Positions 1-7,885 of a stretch of DNA of 54,982 bases are shown one piece after another. The stretch comes from DAITPV01 sp050692555 (GTDB lineage Bacteria > Actinomycetota > UBA4738 > CALAEC01), in the NCBI GenBank assembly GCA_050692555.1, contig JBOGVS010000022.1, positions 1 to 54,982 on the forward strand, read 5' to 3'. Position 1 is the first letter of the stretch. Every line of letters begins with the position of its first letter. The notes beneath the pieces are model-generated. The model did no database searches, was not told where the DNA came from, and saw only the letters and a list, made by a program, of their open reading frames with translations. Position numbers and translations under genes: made by a program.

Positions 1-75
1 ACCCAGGAAGGCGAGCTGCTCCGTGAGCTGACGCTCGACCCGACCCGCGACTACCAGCCCCTGCGGAGGTCCTGA
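1..75 (+). pseudogene. C-terminal fragment of IS481-type transposase (cut by window edge)
   Basis: The first 24 codons read through a Leu-Arg-Glu-Leu-Thr-Leu-Asp-Pro motif and Asp-Tyr-Gln-Pro before a TGA. This ending is typical of IS481-family transposases of Actinomycetota. The start lies outside the window, so intactness cannot be judged. An inverted-repeat-like end follows at 108-126, which fits an IS right end. Family assignment rests on recall of this C-terminal motif only. Confidence 0.6.
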
Positions 76-107
76 AGGTGGAAGGATGTCCCAGGACACG
101 CGTGCAC

Positions 108-126
108 GATGTCCCGAGACATCACA
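108..126 (+). repeat. Putative right terminal inverted repeat of the IS481-type element
   Basis: The sequence GATGTC-CCGA-GACATC followed by ACA is itself palindromic and ends in ACA. That matches the TGT...ACA termini usual for IS481 elements. It lies 32 bp after the transposase stop and 4 bp before the tRNA-Leu gene. The left end is outside the window. Confidence 0.5.
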
Positions 127-130
127 AGCG

Positions 131-215
131 TGCGAGAGGGGGGATTTGAACCCCCACGCCCTTTCGGGCACCGGAGCCTAAGTCCGGCGCGTCTGCCGGA
201 TTCCGCCACTCTCGC
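131..215 (-). tRNA. tRNA-Leu (anticodon TAG)
   Basis: Read on the minus strand, this is an 85-nt class II tRNA with a 7-bp acceptor stem (GCGAGAG/CTCTCGC), a long variable arm (GTGCCCGAAAGGGCGT) and a T-loop TTCAAAT. The anticodon loop CTTAGGC gives TAG. The discriminator is A and no CCA is encoded. The gene directly abuts the IS481 end. Confidence 0.93.
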
Positions 216-269
216 GCCTTCGGAGTATAGGCCCGGCATCCTTGACCGAGCGCCCGGCCCTCGGCTAGC

Positions 270-1166
270 GTGCCGTCCGTGGCGACCATCGTGATCAAGG
301 GCGGACCACGGGCAGGGGAGCGGATCGAGCTGGGGGAGGGCGAGACCCTCCTGGGCCGGGCCTCGAGCGAGTTCCTCAGCCACGACGAGGAGATCTCCCG
401 CCGCCACGCCGCGCTCCGAAGCACGGCCGGAAGGCTCGAGGTGGAAGACCTGGGGTCGGCGAACGGCACCTTCGTGAACGACCGGAGGATCGAGGGGCGG
501 ATCCCGTTGTCCTCCGGCGACGTGGTCCGCCTGGGCCGGACCTCGTTGGAGGTAGAGATCGTCGTGGAGGAGCGTGCCACGGTGATCCGAGGGGTAGCTC
601 CTTCGCCGGTCGCCACCCCTCCTCCGGACACCCTTCCTCAACCACCCGTGCAGGCCCCCGCTGGGCCGCCGGCGTTCACGCCGCCGCCCGCCGCGGCTCA
701 GCCTCCGCCGATGACTCCCCCGGCCGCGCAGCCGTATGCCGCGCCTCCCACGGCTGGTGGGCCGGGCATGGGCCTGGCGGCCGCACTGGTCCTGTTCCTC
801 GCCGCATTGATCGGCCTGATCTGGGCGATCCCCGAAGGGCTCCGGCTCATCGATTCGGCTGACTTCCTCTCGGGGGGGTTTTTCGCGCTCCTGCTCGGGG
901 CGCTGATCCTGGTGGTGGTCGCTGCGGCGTTCGACGTCCCAGGAGGCATCGCCCTGATGCGCTCTCGCCCCAGCGGACGGCTCCTGGCGATCTTGGGGGG
1001 CGCGGCCGGCTTCGCGGGCCCCGTGATCTTCGCGATCTCGGTGATAACCCAAGGAGGGTCGCCGGGCATTCTCACGTGGCTCGGAGCGGCCGGTACCGGA
1101 CTGGCGCACGGCGTGGGCCTGGTTCTGGGACTGATCGCCGGCCGCCGGCGGGTTTCCGGGTACTAA
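270..1166 (+). CDS. FHA-domain membrane protein
   Basis: A 298-residue protein starting at GTG. Residues 5-95 form a forkhead-associated domain with the phosphothreonine-binding signature: Gly29-Arg30, Ser43-Arg-Arg-His46 and Asn65-Gly66. A Pro/Ala-rich linker spans about 110-165. The C-terminal 130 residues contain three or four hydrophobic segments (about 168-188, 200-222, 235-258, 270-290). It probably docks to Thr-phosphorylated partners of a Ser/Thr kinase at the inner membrane face, but no kinase or phosphatase gene is adjacent. It stands alone between tRNA genes. The domain call is strong; the cellular role is unknown. Confidence 0.85.
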   Translation: MPSVATIVIKGGPRAGERIELGEGETLLGRASSEFLSHDEEISRRHAALRSTAGRLEVEDLGSANGTFVNDRRIEGRIPLSSGDVVRLGRTSLEVEIVVEERATVIRGVAPSPVATPPPDTLPQPPVQAPAGPPAFTPPPAAAQPPPMTPPAAQPYAAPPTAGGPGMGLAAALVLFLAALIGLIWAIPEGLRLIDSADFLSGGFFALLLGALILVVVAAAFDVPGGIALMRSRPSGRLLAILGGAAGFAGPVIFAISVITQGGSPGILTWLGAAGTGLAHGVGLVLGLIAGRRRVSGY

Positions 1167-1182
1167 CTTTGCAGCGCTGCTG

Positions 1183-1256
1183 TGGGCCGCGCAGGACTCG
1201 AACCTGCAACCTTGGGCTTAAGAGGCCCCTGCTCTAGCCAGTTGAGCTAGCGGCCC
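1183..1256 (-). tRNA. tRNA-Lys (anticodon CTT)
   Basis: The minus strand gives an acceptor stem GGGCCGC/GCGGCCC, D-arm GCTC...GAGC, anticodon loop CTCTTAA (CTT) and a T-arm GCAGG-TTCGAGT-CCTGC. The discriminator is A and no CCA is encoded. It lies 6 bp from tRNA-His, so the two are probably cotranscribed. Confidence 0.93.
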
Positions 1257-1262
1257 GGGCCG

Positions 1263-1337
1263 GGTGACCGAGGGGACTCGAACCCCCAACCTTCGGGACC
1301 ACAACCCGACGCTCTAACCACTTGAGCTACGGCCACC
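1263..1337 (-). tRNA. tRNA-His (anticodon GTG)
   Basis: The minus strand gives GTGGCCG/CGGTCAC as acceptor stem with an extra 5' G (G-1) facing a C at position 73, the hallmark of tRNA-His. The anticodon loop TTGTGGT contains GTG. The T-loop is TTCGAGT. No CCA is encoded. Confidence 0.93.
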
Positions 1338-1371
1338 ACGTCAGCCGATTCTAGCAGCGGCCCGGTACCGG

Positions 1372-2700
1372 TCACGGACAGCTCTTGGTCGGACCTTCCC
1401 CGTCCCCCTGGAGGCACAGGTCCCGTCCGGGGCCCCCGAACAGCTTGTCATCACCCCCCGTCCCCCTGAGCTCGTCCTCTCCGGCTCCTCCGATCAAGAC
1501 GTCGTCGCCCTTGCCGCCCCGGATGCGGTCGGGGCCGCCCAGCCCCCGAATCACGTCCTTCCCCTTCCCCCCGACCAACCGGTGGTTCCGGCCCCCGGTG
1601 CCGGTCACCCGGTCGTGGCTCCGCCCCCCGACGGCGTTCTCGCACTCGAGGACCAGGTCGGTGCCCTGGCCCAGGGCCACGTGCTTCTTCAGGTTGATCT
1701 TCACCGGAACCCGCGACGACCGGAGCGTGTAGGTGTCGACTCCCAGGCCTCCGATCACGGTGTCGTCTCCCGGGCCGGCCTTGAAGAAGTCCTTTCCGTT
1801 GCCTCCCACGAGCATGTCGTTGCCGCCCACTCCGGTGATCCGATCCCGTCCTGCCCCCCCCAGGATGTGGTTCTCGCGGTCGTCGCCCTCGATCCGGTCG
1901 CCGAGCGGTGACCCCACCACGTTCTCCAGGTGAAGCAACGCATCCGTCCCCCACCCGGTGGCTTCGCCGGCCCACAGCTTCACCCTGGCCTTGAACGGAG
2001 AGGCCGCGTAGGTGACGGTGTCCCGGCCCTCCTGGCCGTCGATGTGGTCCGAGCCCGAGTCCCCGTCGAGGGTGTCGTCGCCGGGACCTCCCTCCAAGCG
2101 GTCGTCGGAGGTTCCACCGGTCAGCACGTCGTTCCCCTCGCCTCCCAGGATCTGGAGGGCCACCGGGGTGGCCCCTCTCGCACCCTGCCCCCCAATGCCC
2201 ACCAGGATGTCGTTGCCGCTCTGCCCTTGGAGGCCGAGCCCCCCCACGCCGGTGAAAGTGACGTCCACATCGGGGTCGGCGTTGAGCAGAACGCCCCCGT
2301 CTCCCGCCACGAACGTGTCGTCGTTCGCACTGCCGTTGATCACCACCCGGTCTCCGCCGTCGCCCTCCAGCGTGACCTCGAACTCGATCTCCGAGGTGCT
2401 CCGGCTCTCGGGAGTGGCTCCCGGCTCGAACGGCCCCCCACTCATATCGATGACCAGGGCGTCGCCGGCGCCGGCGGTTCCCGAAACCGCGATCACGTCG
2501 GTGTTCGACGTGGTGGCCATTCCGCAGGCGGTGCCGTCGACCACGATCTCGCCGCCACCTCCGCGGGAGACCGTGGACGATCCTGACAGCTCGATCGTCA
2601 CCCGGTGGGCGCCGCCGTCGAAGGAGCACGTCACCGCGGCGGCGGGGAGGGCCGGGCTCAAGAGGAGGAGCCCGCCTACGAGTATCGACAGCGTCCGCAT
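1372..2700 (-). CDS. Secreted RTX-type Gly/Asp-repeat protein
   Basis: A 442-residue protein. The chosen ATG begins a clear signal peptide (residues 1-22, ending Ala-Ala-Ala before Val-Thr-Cys). The N-terminal third is beta-rich with few repeats. From about residue 200 there are repeated Gly-Gly-X-Gly-X-Asp nonapeptides of the hemolysin-type calcium-binding family, interrupted by longer spacers of the kind Val-Thr-Tyr-Ala...Val-Lys-Leu. Such repeats fold as a calcium-loaded beta-roll outside the cell. The start lies 26 bp after the chrA stop on the same strand, so cotranscription is likely. No type I secretion genes are nearby, and the Sec signal suggests Sec export. Two more proteins of this type lie at 3936 and 4907. 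Ligand or substrate unknown. Confidence 0.85.
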   Translation of the reverse strand: MRTLSILVGGLLLLSPALPAAAVTCSFDGGAHRVTIELSGSSTVSRGGGGEIVVDGTACGMATTSNTDVIAVSGTAGAGDALVIDMSGGPFEPGATPESRSTSEIEFEVTLEGDGGDRVVINGSANDDTFVAGDGGVLLNADPDVDVTFTGVGGLGLQGQSGNDILVGIGGQGARGATPVALQILGGEGNDVLTGGTSDDRLEGGPGDDTLDGDSGSDHIDGQEGRDTVTYAASPFKARVKLWAGEATGWGTDALLHLENVVGSPLGDRIEGDDRENHILGGAGRDRITGVGGNDMLVGGNGKDFFKAGPGDDTVIGGLGVDTYTLRSSRVPVKINLKKHVALGQGTDLVLECENAVGGRSHDRVTGTGGRNHRLVGGKGKDVIRGLGGPDRIRGGKGDDVLIGGAGEDELRGTGGDDKLFGGPGRDLCLQGDGEGPTKSCP

Positions 2701-2726
2701 CCGCCCAGGGTTGCACAGGTCGAAGT

Positions 2727-3839
2727 TCAGGCCAGTCCCACCGCACCGGCCGCCGCGCCGAGGGCGGCCCCGGCCAGCACCACCCAGGCCACGGGGAGCC
2801 GGGCCAGGATCGCGGCCAGGGCCCCGGCGAAGATCACCATCCGGACCGGCCCGGCCAGGCCCACGCGCCCCAGATCGACCGCGGCCGCCGTGATGGCCCC
2901 CAGCGCCCCGGCGGTAACCCCCTCGACGAAGGCAGCCACCCCGGGGTGCTCCCTGAACCGGCGAAGGAACGGGCCGGTCCCGGCCAGCACCACGACGAAG
3001 GACGGGAGGAACACCGCCGCGGTGGCCACCAGGGACCCCAGCCATCCCTCCACCGCGAAGCCCACGAACGCCGCGGTCATGAGGACCGGGCCCGGCGTGG
3101 CCTGCCCGAGAGCGATGCCGTCGAGGAACTGCGCCTCGGTGAGCCATCCTCGAGCCGTAACCACCGGCGCCAGGAGGGGGACCAGGGCCAGCCCTCCGCC
3201 GAACAGCAGCAGGCCGGTCCGAAGGAACACCCAGGCCAGGCCCCCCAGGCCCCCCAGACTGCTCCCCGCGGCCACCGCCAGCGGAGGCACGAGCCAGGTC
3301 CCCAGGCGGCCAACGCGCGCGGTCGCCAGGAGGCTGGCGGCCCCGGCCCCCAGGATCACCAGGGGAGAGAGGGCAGGGAAGGCCAGGGTCAGTGCGAATG
3401 CCACTGCGGCCAGGACCGGCTTCATCCAGCCACCGATGATCCCGGCCCGGAGCCGCCACGTCACGCCCAGGATGGCGGCCACGGCGACCGCCTGGATCCC
3501 CGCCAGGATGTCGTCGCGGAGGCGGAAGGTTCCGGCCCCGAAGTAGGTCCACGAGAGCGCCAGCACCATCAGGAACGCCGGGACCATGAACGCCAGGCCG
3601 GCCACCACGCCCCCCAGGGGACCGGCCCGGAGATAGCCGAGATGGATGGCCACCTCGGTGGAGTTGGGCCCGGGGACCAGGTTCGTCACCCCCACGACCT
3701 CCAGGAACCTCCGCTCGTCGATCCAACCCCGCCTTTTGACCAGGTCGTCGTGCATGGCGGCGATGTGGGCGGGAGGGCCTCCGAAGCCCACTACGCCCAG
3801 GCGGAAGAAGTACCGAGCCACCTCGCCGGTGGAGGCCAT
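2727..3839 (-). CDS. chrA: Chromate transporter, ChrA family, two-domain
   Basis: A 370-residue membrane protein with the duplicated CHR domain. The N-half has the Gly-Phe-Gly-Gly-Pro-Pro motif near residue 18 and Val-Pro-Gly-Pro-Asn near residue 54. The C-half repeats them as Leu-Phe-Gly-Gly-Gly and Gln-Ala-Thr-Pro-Gly-Pro. About ten hydrophobic segments are visible. ChrA proteins export chromate by exchange or proton coupling, and many homologues have untested substrates. The ATG at 3839 was chosen because it directly precedes the conserved start and lies 8 nt after a TATATG box. The RTX protein at 2700 follows in the same direction. Confidence 0.85.
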   Translation of the reverse strand: MASTGEVARYFFRLGVVGFGGPPAHIAAMHDDLVKRRGWIDERRFLEVVGVTNLVPGPNSTEVAIHLGYLRAGPLGGVVAGLAFMVPAFLMVLALSWTYFGAGTFRLRDDILAGIQAVAVAAILGVTWRLRAGIIGGWMKPVLAAVAFALTLAFPALSPLVILGAGAASLLATARVGRLGTWLVPPLAVAAGSSLGGLGGLAWVFLRTGLLLFGGGLALVPLLAPVVTARGWLTEAQFLDGIALGQATPGPVLMTAAFVGFAVEGWLGSLVATAAVFLPSFVVVLAGTGPFLRRFREHPGVAAFVEGVTAGALGAITAAAVDLGRVGLAGPVRMVIFAGALAAILARLPVAWVVLAGAALGAAAGAVGLA

Positions 3840-3847
3840 GCGGGGAC

Positions 3848-3853
3848 CATATA
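3848..3853 (-). promoter_or_regulatory. Candidate -10 box for chrA
   Basis: TATATG on the minus strand lies 8 nt before the chrA ATG, so the transcript would be nearly or fully leaderless. No good -35 match was seen. Confidence 0.35.
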
Positions 3854-3866
3854 CGGCCGGCCCTCG

Positions 3867-3895
3867 TTGACCAGGATGACCAACCCCGTCATAGT
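3867..3895 (+). promoter_or_regulatory. Candidate sigma-70-type promoter for the RTX pair
   Basis: TTGACC (3867-3872) and CATAGT (3890-3895) are separated by 17 bp. They lie about 40 bp upstream of the RTX gene at 3936, in the divergent gap with chrA. Confidence 0.45.
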
Positions 3896-3935
3896 CCCTA
3901 TCGGCGGAAAGGGGACGAACCGGAAAGGAGCTCTG

Positions 3936-4910
3936 ATGATGTCGAAGACTGCTCGGATCGTGGTGCTGGGGACGGCGGTGGGAGTGGTCCTGATCGGATT
4001 CGCGGTTCCCGCCGCCCAGGCCGCCCCTCGCTGTTTCGGGAAAGTGGCCGACTACGTGGGGACCAACGGGAGGAACATCGTCCGAGGGAGCTCCGGGAAC
4101 GACTCGATCGCGGGGCTGGGCGGGAACGACGTGGTCGTCGGCCGAGGCGGGAAGGATCGGATCTGCGGCAACTCGGGGAACGACGTGCTCCGGGGTCAAG
4201 GCAAGAACGACCGGCTGGCCGGAGGACCCGGCAACGACGTCCACACCGGGGGCGGCGGGAACGACACGATCCTGGGCGGCCCCGGTGACGACAGGCTTCT
4301 CGACCAGGCCGGCAACGACCTGCTGATCGGAGGAAGCGGCAACGACACGTTCGACCCCCGGGCCGGAGACGATCGGATGTTCGGCGGCAGCGGGAACGAC
4401 ACGCTCGTCGGGGGCCTGGGCAACGACACGTACGACGGGGGCGACGGTTTCGACCTCGCTTCGTTCCTCCAGTCGACGGCGGGAGTGGATGCATCGCTGG
4501 CGACGGGCGTGGCCAGCGGCGAGGGGTCCGACTCCCTAACCGCCATCGAACACCTGGAGGGCACGGAATTCGCCGACAAGCTCGTCGGGGATGCCAACGC
4601 CAACCGCCTGTTCGGCCGGGGCGGCGACGACTGTGACTCCACCGATCCCGGGTGTCCGAACGGGGGCCTGGGGTTCGGCTTGTACGGGGGAGCGGGCAAC
4701 GACGAGCTGTACGGCGAGGATGGTGACGACGACCTGCGGGGCGAAGACGGCGACGACCTCCTCGACGGCGCCGAAGGCGCTGAGGACAACGGCGGCGACC
4801 TGGTCGACGGCGGCAACGGCAACGATCGGTGCCTGAACGGCGAGTTCATCTTCGCCTGCGAAGCCACCGTTCGGTCGGGCGGCGCCGCGGAGGCGACCCA
4901 CCGGCGTTGA
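3936..4910 (+). CDS. Secreted RTX-type calcium-binding repeat protein
   Basis: A 324-residue protein preceded by AAAGGAG six bases before the ATG. Residues 1-32 are a Sec signal peptide ending Ala-Gln-Ala-Ala. From residue 50 almost the whole chain consists of Gly-Asn-Asp or Gly-Asp-Asp nonapeptides, at least ten before a break near residue 170 (Asp-Leu-Ala-Ser-Phe) and further ones after it. The end carries paired Cys residues. Beta-roll proteins of this type bind calcium and are often surface or matrix proteins. The next RTX gene starts inside this gene's stop codon, so the two are an operon. Confidence 0.85.
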   Translation: MMSKTARIVVLGTAVGVVLIGFAVPAAQAAPRCFGKVADYVGTNGRNIVRGSSGNDSIAGLGGNDVVVGRGGKDRICGNSGNDVLRGQGKNDRLAGGPGNDVHTGGGGNDTILGGPGDDRLLDQAGNDLLIGGSGNDTFDPRAGDDRMFGGSGNDTLVGGLGNDTYDGGDGFDLASFLQSTAGVDASLATGVASGEGSDSLTAIEHLEGTEFADKLVGDANANRLFGRGGDDCDSTDPGCPNGGLGFGLYGGAGNDELYGEDGDDDLRGEDGDDLLDGAEGAEDNGGDLVDGGNGNDRCLNGEFIFACEATVRSGGAAEATHRR

Positions 4911-5947
4911 GGGGCCGCGGCACGGCCCGGCTGACGGCTGCCGCGCTGATCGGGCTGCTGGGGGCGACTCCGGCGATCGGCCAGACCGGCGACGGCCGGT
5001 GTCTGGGGAACGCCGCCACGATCGTGGGAACCGATGGTGACGACCGGATCGTGGGAACCCGGGGCGCCGACGTCGTCCGGGGGCTCGACGGGCAGGACCG
5101 GATCAACGGCCTGGGTGGCGACGATCGGATCTGCGGCGACGACGGCCACGACACGCTCCGGGGCGGCCGAGGGGACGACCTTGTCGACGGCCACGAAGGC
5201 GCCGACACGTTCTTCGGCCATCGAGGCGACGACGAGCTGGTTGGAGAGAGCGGCCTCGACACCATGCTGGGCGGTGACGGCAACGACCGGATGGTCGGGG
5301 GCAGGGGAAGCGAGCTGATGATCGGAGGGCTCGGTGACGATCGGTACGTGGGAGGCCCGGGCAACTTCGACCTGGCGTCGTACTTCGCCGCTCCGGTCGG
5401 AGTCACCGTCGACCTCAGGATGACCACCCCGCAGGTGACCGGAGAGGGGACCGACACCCTGGCAGGCATCGAGGGCGTGGAGGGATCGGAGGGCAACGAC
5501 GTGCTGATCGGCCAGGACGTTCCGTCCGTCAACGGCAACGGGCTGTTCGGGTTCGGGGGAGTCGATCGGATCCAGGGGCTGGAGGGCAATGACTTCATCG
5601 CCGGAGGCCCGGGCAGCGAGGAGGCCCCGGCCGGCATCCTGGACGGCGGTGCGGGAAACGATCAGGTCTTCGGGGAGGATGCCGGGGTCCTCGGCGACGG
5701 CGCGGGAGACGACGACCTGGTCGGGGGAACCGGGGACGACTACCTGGAGGGCGGGGGGAACGTCACCGGGCCCCCACAGGGGGACTTCGCGGACGGCGGC
5801 CCCCACGTGGCCGGCGATCAGTGCGCCGGCGTGGAGTCCGCGGTGGAATGCGAGAGGTTCTCGCGGGGCACCGATGCGACTCTCCGTCCCTGGCAGGAGG
5901 GCCCGCACGCTTCGTGGCTCGCGGTGCGCTCCCGCCGGTTCCGCTAG
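4907..5947 (+). CDS. Secreted RTX-type calcium-binding repeat protein
   Basis: A 346-residue protein if read from the TTG at 4907. This overlaps the upstream stop as TTGA and yields a short basic start plus a hydrophobic signal segment ending Ala-Ile-Gly-Gln. A longer reading from 4829 would add a highly basic segment that looks like out-of-frame sequence of the previous gene. Gly-Asp-Asp nonapeptides run from about residue 45 to 310, with the same central Asp-Leu-Ala-Ser break as its neighbour, so the two are probably duplicates. The last 4 bp overlap the convergent gene at 5944. TTG start is inferred. Confidence 0.78.
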   Translation: MRGRGTARLTAAALIGLLGATPAIGQTGDGRCLGNAATIVGTDGDDRIVGTRGADVVRGLDGQDRINGLGGDDRICGDDGHDTLRGGRGDDLVDGHEGADTFFGHRGDDELVGESGLDTMLGGDGNDRMVGGRGSELMIGGLGDDRYVGGPGNFDLASYFAAPVGVTVDLRMTTPQVTGEGTDTLAGIEGVEGSEGNDVLIGQDVPSVNGNGLFGFGGVDRIQGLEGNDFIAGGPGSEEAPAGILDGGAGNDQVFGEDAGVLGDGAGDDDLVGGTGDDYLEGGGNVTGPPQGDFADGGPHVAGDQCAGVESAVECERFSRGTDATLRPWQEGPHASWLAVRSRRFR

Positions 5948-7098
5948 TCGGCCCCGGCCTCCGCCGGCCCCAGAGACTCGGAGACGGACACGGTGATCTC
6001 CGCGCCCTCCCCGGCCAGATCGGCCAGGAACTCGGTCGCGGGGACCGCGGTCTCCGGCGGATGCACCCCGGCCGGCACCCGTCCCTCGGCCAGCCATCGT
6101 GCGGCCGTGGCGACGGGGACGGCAGTCCCGAACGCGCCGGCGTCGATCCCTTCGGGTGTGGGCCGGAGCAGCACCGTCCCCACGAACGCCGCCGGCCTGC
6201 CGCGGAGCGGCCCGGTGGCCTCGACCACCAGGGCCTCGGTGTCCTCCGGCGGTCCTTCTCGGGCCGGGAGCCTGGCCAGGACCATGCGGAGGAGCTCTCG
6301 GGGGATCACCCGCCCCGACGGCGTGTCCACCGGTTCCTCGGAGGCCAGTCCCAGCTCCGCCAGGGTCCGGAAGCCCCCCGCCACCCCCGCAGGCAGGGCC
6401 AGCCGCCACCGGACGTCGCGGACCCCGGGGATGGTGCGGGGGAGCGTGGCGATCTCCGAGTGCAGGGTGTACACGGCCTCCAGCCCGCCCACCGGCTCGG
6501 GGAACCGGTACGGGATGGCTCCCGAACCGGCCGGGACCTCCTTCAGCTCTCCGCCCTCGAACACCATGGCCGGGATGGTGAACTCGTCCAGGATGGTTTC
6601 CGCGGAGTAGGGGACCCCGAACCCTGATCCGGGCTCCGCGGCCCCATCGAAGATGTCGACGGTGTGGACCTCGTCCAGGCGGTCCGCGGCCAGGCGGGCC
6701 AACACGTTGGACGTTCCCGGGCAGCACCCGATACCCAGGATCGCCGGGACGCCGGCTTCCCGGAACCGGTCGTCGAGCTCGAGCTGGCGAAGGGTGGTGT
6801 GGTACAGGCCGCCCAGGTCGGCGTAGGGCACCCGGGCTTCCAGCGTCGCCTCCATCACCTGCAGGTTGAGCCGGTACGGGACGCACGAGGCCAGCGCCTG
6901 GGATCCCCGGAGGGCGTCGGCCAGACCGCCGGCGGCGACGTCCACGCCCCGGCTCTCACCGCGGCCGGCGGCGGCCACCGTACGCTCCGCCCGCTCGGCC
7001 TCGGTGTCCAGGACGAACAGGTCGACCTGGGGATGGCGAGCCAGGAGTCGCGCCGCCGCGGAGCCCATGACCCCCGCCCCGAGCACCGCGATCCGCAT
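5944..7098 (-). CDS. Saccharopine dehydrogenase-like NAD(P)-binding oxidoreductase
   Basis: A 384-residue protein opening with a Rossmann nucleotide-binding motif, Val-Leu-Gly-Ala-Gly-Val-Met-Gly, at residues 5-12. The domain arrangement fits the saccharopine dehydrogenase/homospermidine synthase superfamily (NADP-binding N-terminal domain, then a catalytic domain with an Ile-Gly-Cys-Cys-Pro-Gly segment near 125). Substrate cannot be told from sequence, and no lysine-pathway genes are adjacent. The ATG at 7098 is favoured over one 12 nt upstream because it precedes the Rossmann strand directly and lies 7 nt after a TATGCT box. It converges on the RTX gene with a 4-bp overlap. Confidence 0.8.
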   Translation of the reverse strand: MRIAVLGAGVMGSAAARLLARHPQVDLFVLDTEAERAERTVAAAGRGESRGVDVAAGGLADALRGSQALASCVPYRLNLQVMEATLEARVPYADLGGLYHTTLRQLELDDRFREAGVPAILGIGCCPGTSNVLARLAADRLDEVHTVDIFDGAAEPGSGFGVPYSAETILDEFTIPAMVFEGGELKEVPAGSGAIPYRFPEPVGGLEAVYTLHSEIATLPRTIPGVRDVRWRLALPAGVAGGFRTLAELGLASEEPVDTPSGRVIPRELLRMVLARLPAREGPPEDTEALVVEATGPLRGRPAAFVGTVLLRPTPEGIDAGAFGTAVPVATAARWLAEGRVPAGVHPPETAVPATEFLADLAGEGAEITVSVSESLGPAEAGAD

Positions 7099-7105
7099 GC
7101 GCGCG

Positions 7106-7111
7106 AGCATA
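7106..7111 (-). promoter_or_regulatory. Candidate -10 box for the saccharopine dehydrogenase-like gene
   Basis: TATGCT on the minus strand ends 7 nt before the ATG at 7098, implying a leaderless transcript. No convincing -35 box. Confidence 0.4.
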
Positions 7112-7240
7112 CGGGAGCCCGAGCGGGCGGGGAGGTTCCTCGGGGGAGGGTGGCGGATGTGACCGATCCCCTGGGTACCGGACTTCAGGAAGGCCTCGGA
7201 CCGACCGACTATCTGAGGGGAGGCAACAAGGGAGCTGGTC

Positions 7241-7885
7241 ATGCCCAAGGTGCTGGTGGTCGACGACGATGTCAGCGTCCTGTGGATGATCCGGCAGCGA
7301 CTGGCCATCGAGGGGTACACGGTCGTCGAGGCCCAGGAGTCCCAGGAGGCCTGGCGGCTCCTGTCCGAGGACCTCCCCGACAGCGCCCTCATCGATCTGG
7401 CCCTCCGGACGGAAGAGGACGGCTGGACCCTGATCGCCCGGATCCGGGAGGACGGGCGGTTCGCCCATCTCCCGGTGGTGGTGATGACCGGGATGGAGGT
7501 GCCGGACCTCGAGGAGCGGGCCGCCGATCTGGGCTGCCCGGTACTGCGGAAGCCGTTCTCGCCGAACGATCTGGTGCATGCCATCCGGGACGCCATCCGG
7601 GACGCCATGGCCGCGGTGCAGGTGGCCCTCCTCCTACCGGGCTACTCGGTGGAGGGGACCATCTACGTTCCGGGGCGCCGGGGGCGGTTCTCCGACGCGT
7701 GGGACAACGTGATGCGGGAGGACCGGACGTTCGTCCCCGTGACCGACGCCACGATCACCTCGACCAACGGCGCCACCGTGGCCAAGGAGGCCTTCCTCCA
7801 GGTCCGCAAGGAGTCGATCCTGGGTGTGTACACGCTCGATCAGCGCTTCGATCCCTACAGGCGGCCCGCATCGATGATGCGCTGA
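7241..7885 (+). CDS. Response-regulator receiver fused to a small beta domain
   Basis: A 214-residue protein. Residues 3-118 are a CheY-like receiver: acidic Asp8-Asp9-Asp10, phosphoacceptor Asp52, Thr83 and Lys104. The C-terminal 85 residues are not a DNA-binding domain. They resemble a small beta-rich domain (my recollection is DUF6812) with a Ser-Val-Glu-Gly-Thr-Ile-Tyr-Val-Pro segment and a Gly-Arg-Phe-Ser-Asp-Ala motif. The output therefore is not transcriptional in any obvious way. No histidine kinase is adjacent. GGAGG lies about 20 nt upstream, farther than usual. The 3' end overlaps the convergent ABC ATPase gene by 31 bp. Confidence 0.85.
   Translation: MPKVLVVDDDVSVLWMIRQRLAIEGYTVVEAQESQEAWRLLSEDLPDSALIDLALRTEEDGWTLIARIREDGRFAHLPVVVMTGMEVPDLEERAADLGCPVLRKPFSPNDLVHAIRDAIRDAMAAVQVALLLPGYSVEGTIYVPGRRGRFSDAWDNVMREDRTFVPVTDATITSTNGATVAKEAFLQVRKESILGVYTLDQRFDPYRRPASMMR

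Noticed and set aside
2946..3935. 5' extension of the RTX gene antisense to chrA
   Set aside because: The signal peptide begins at 3936 after a good ribosome site; the extension is a low-complexity shadow of chrA.
4829..4906. Longer start for the third RTX protein
   Set aside because: It adds 26 highly basic residues in front of a clear signal peptide and overlaps the previous gene in another frame.
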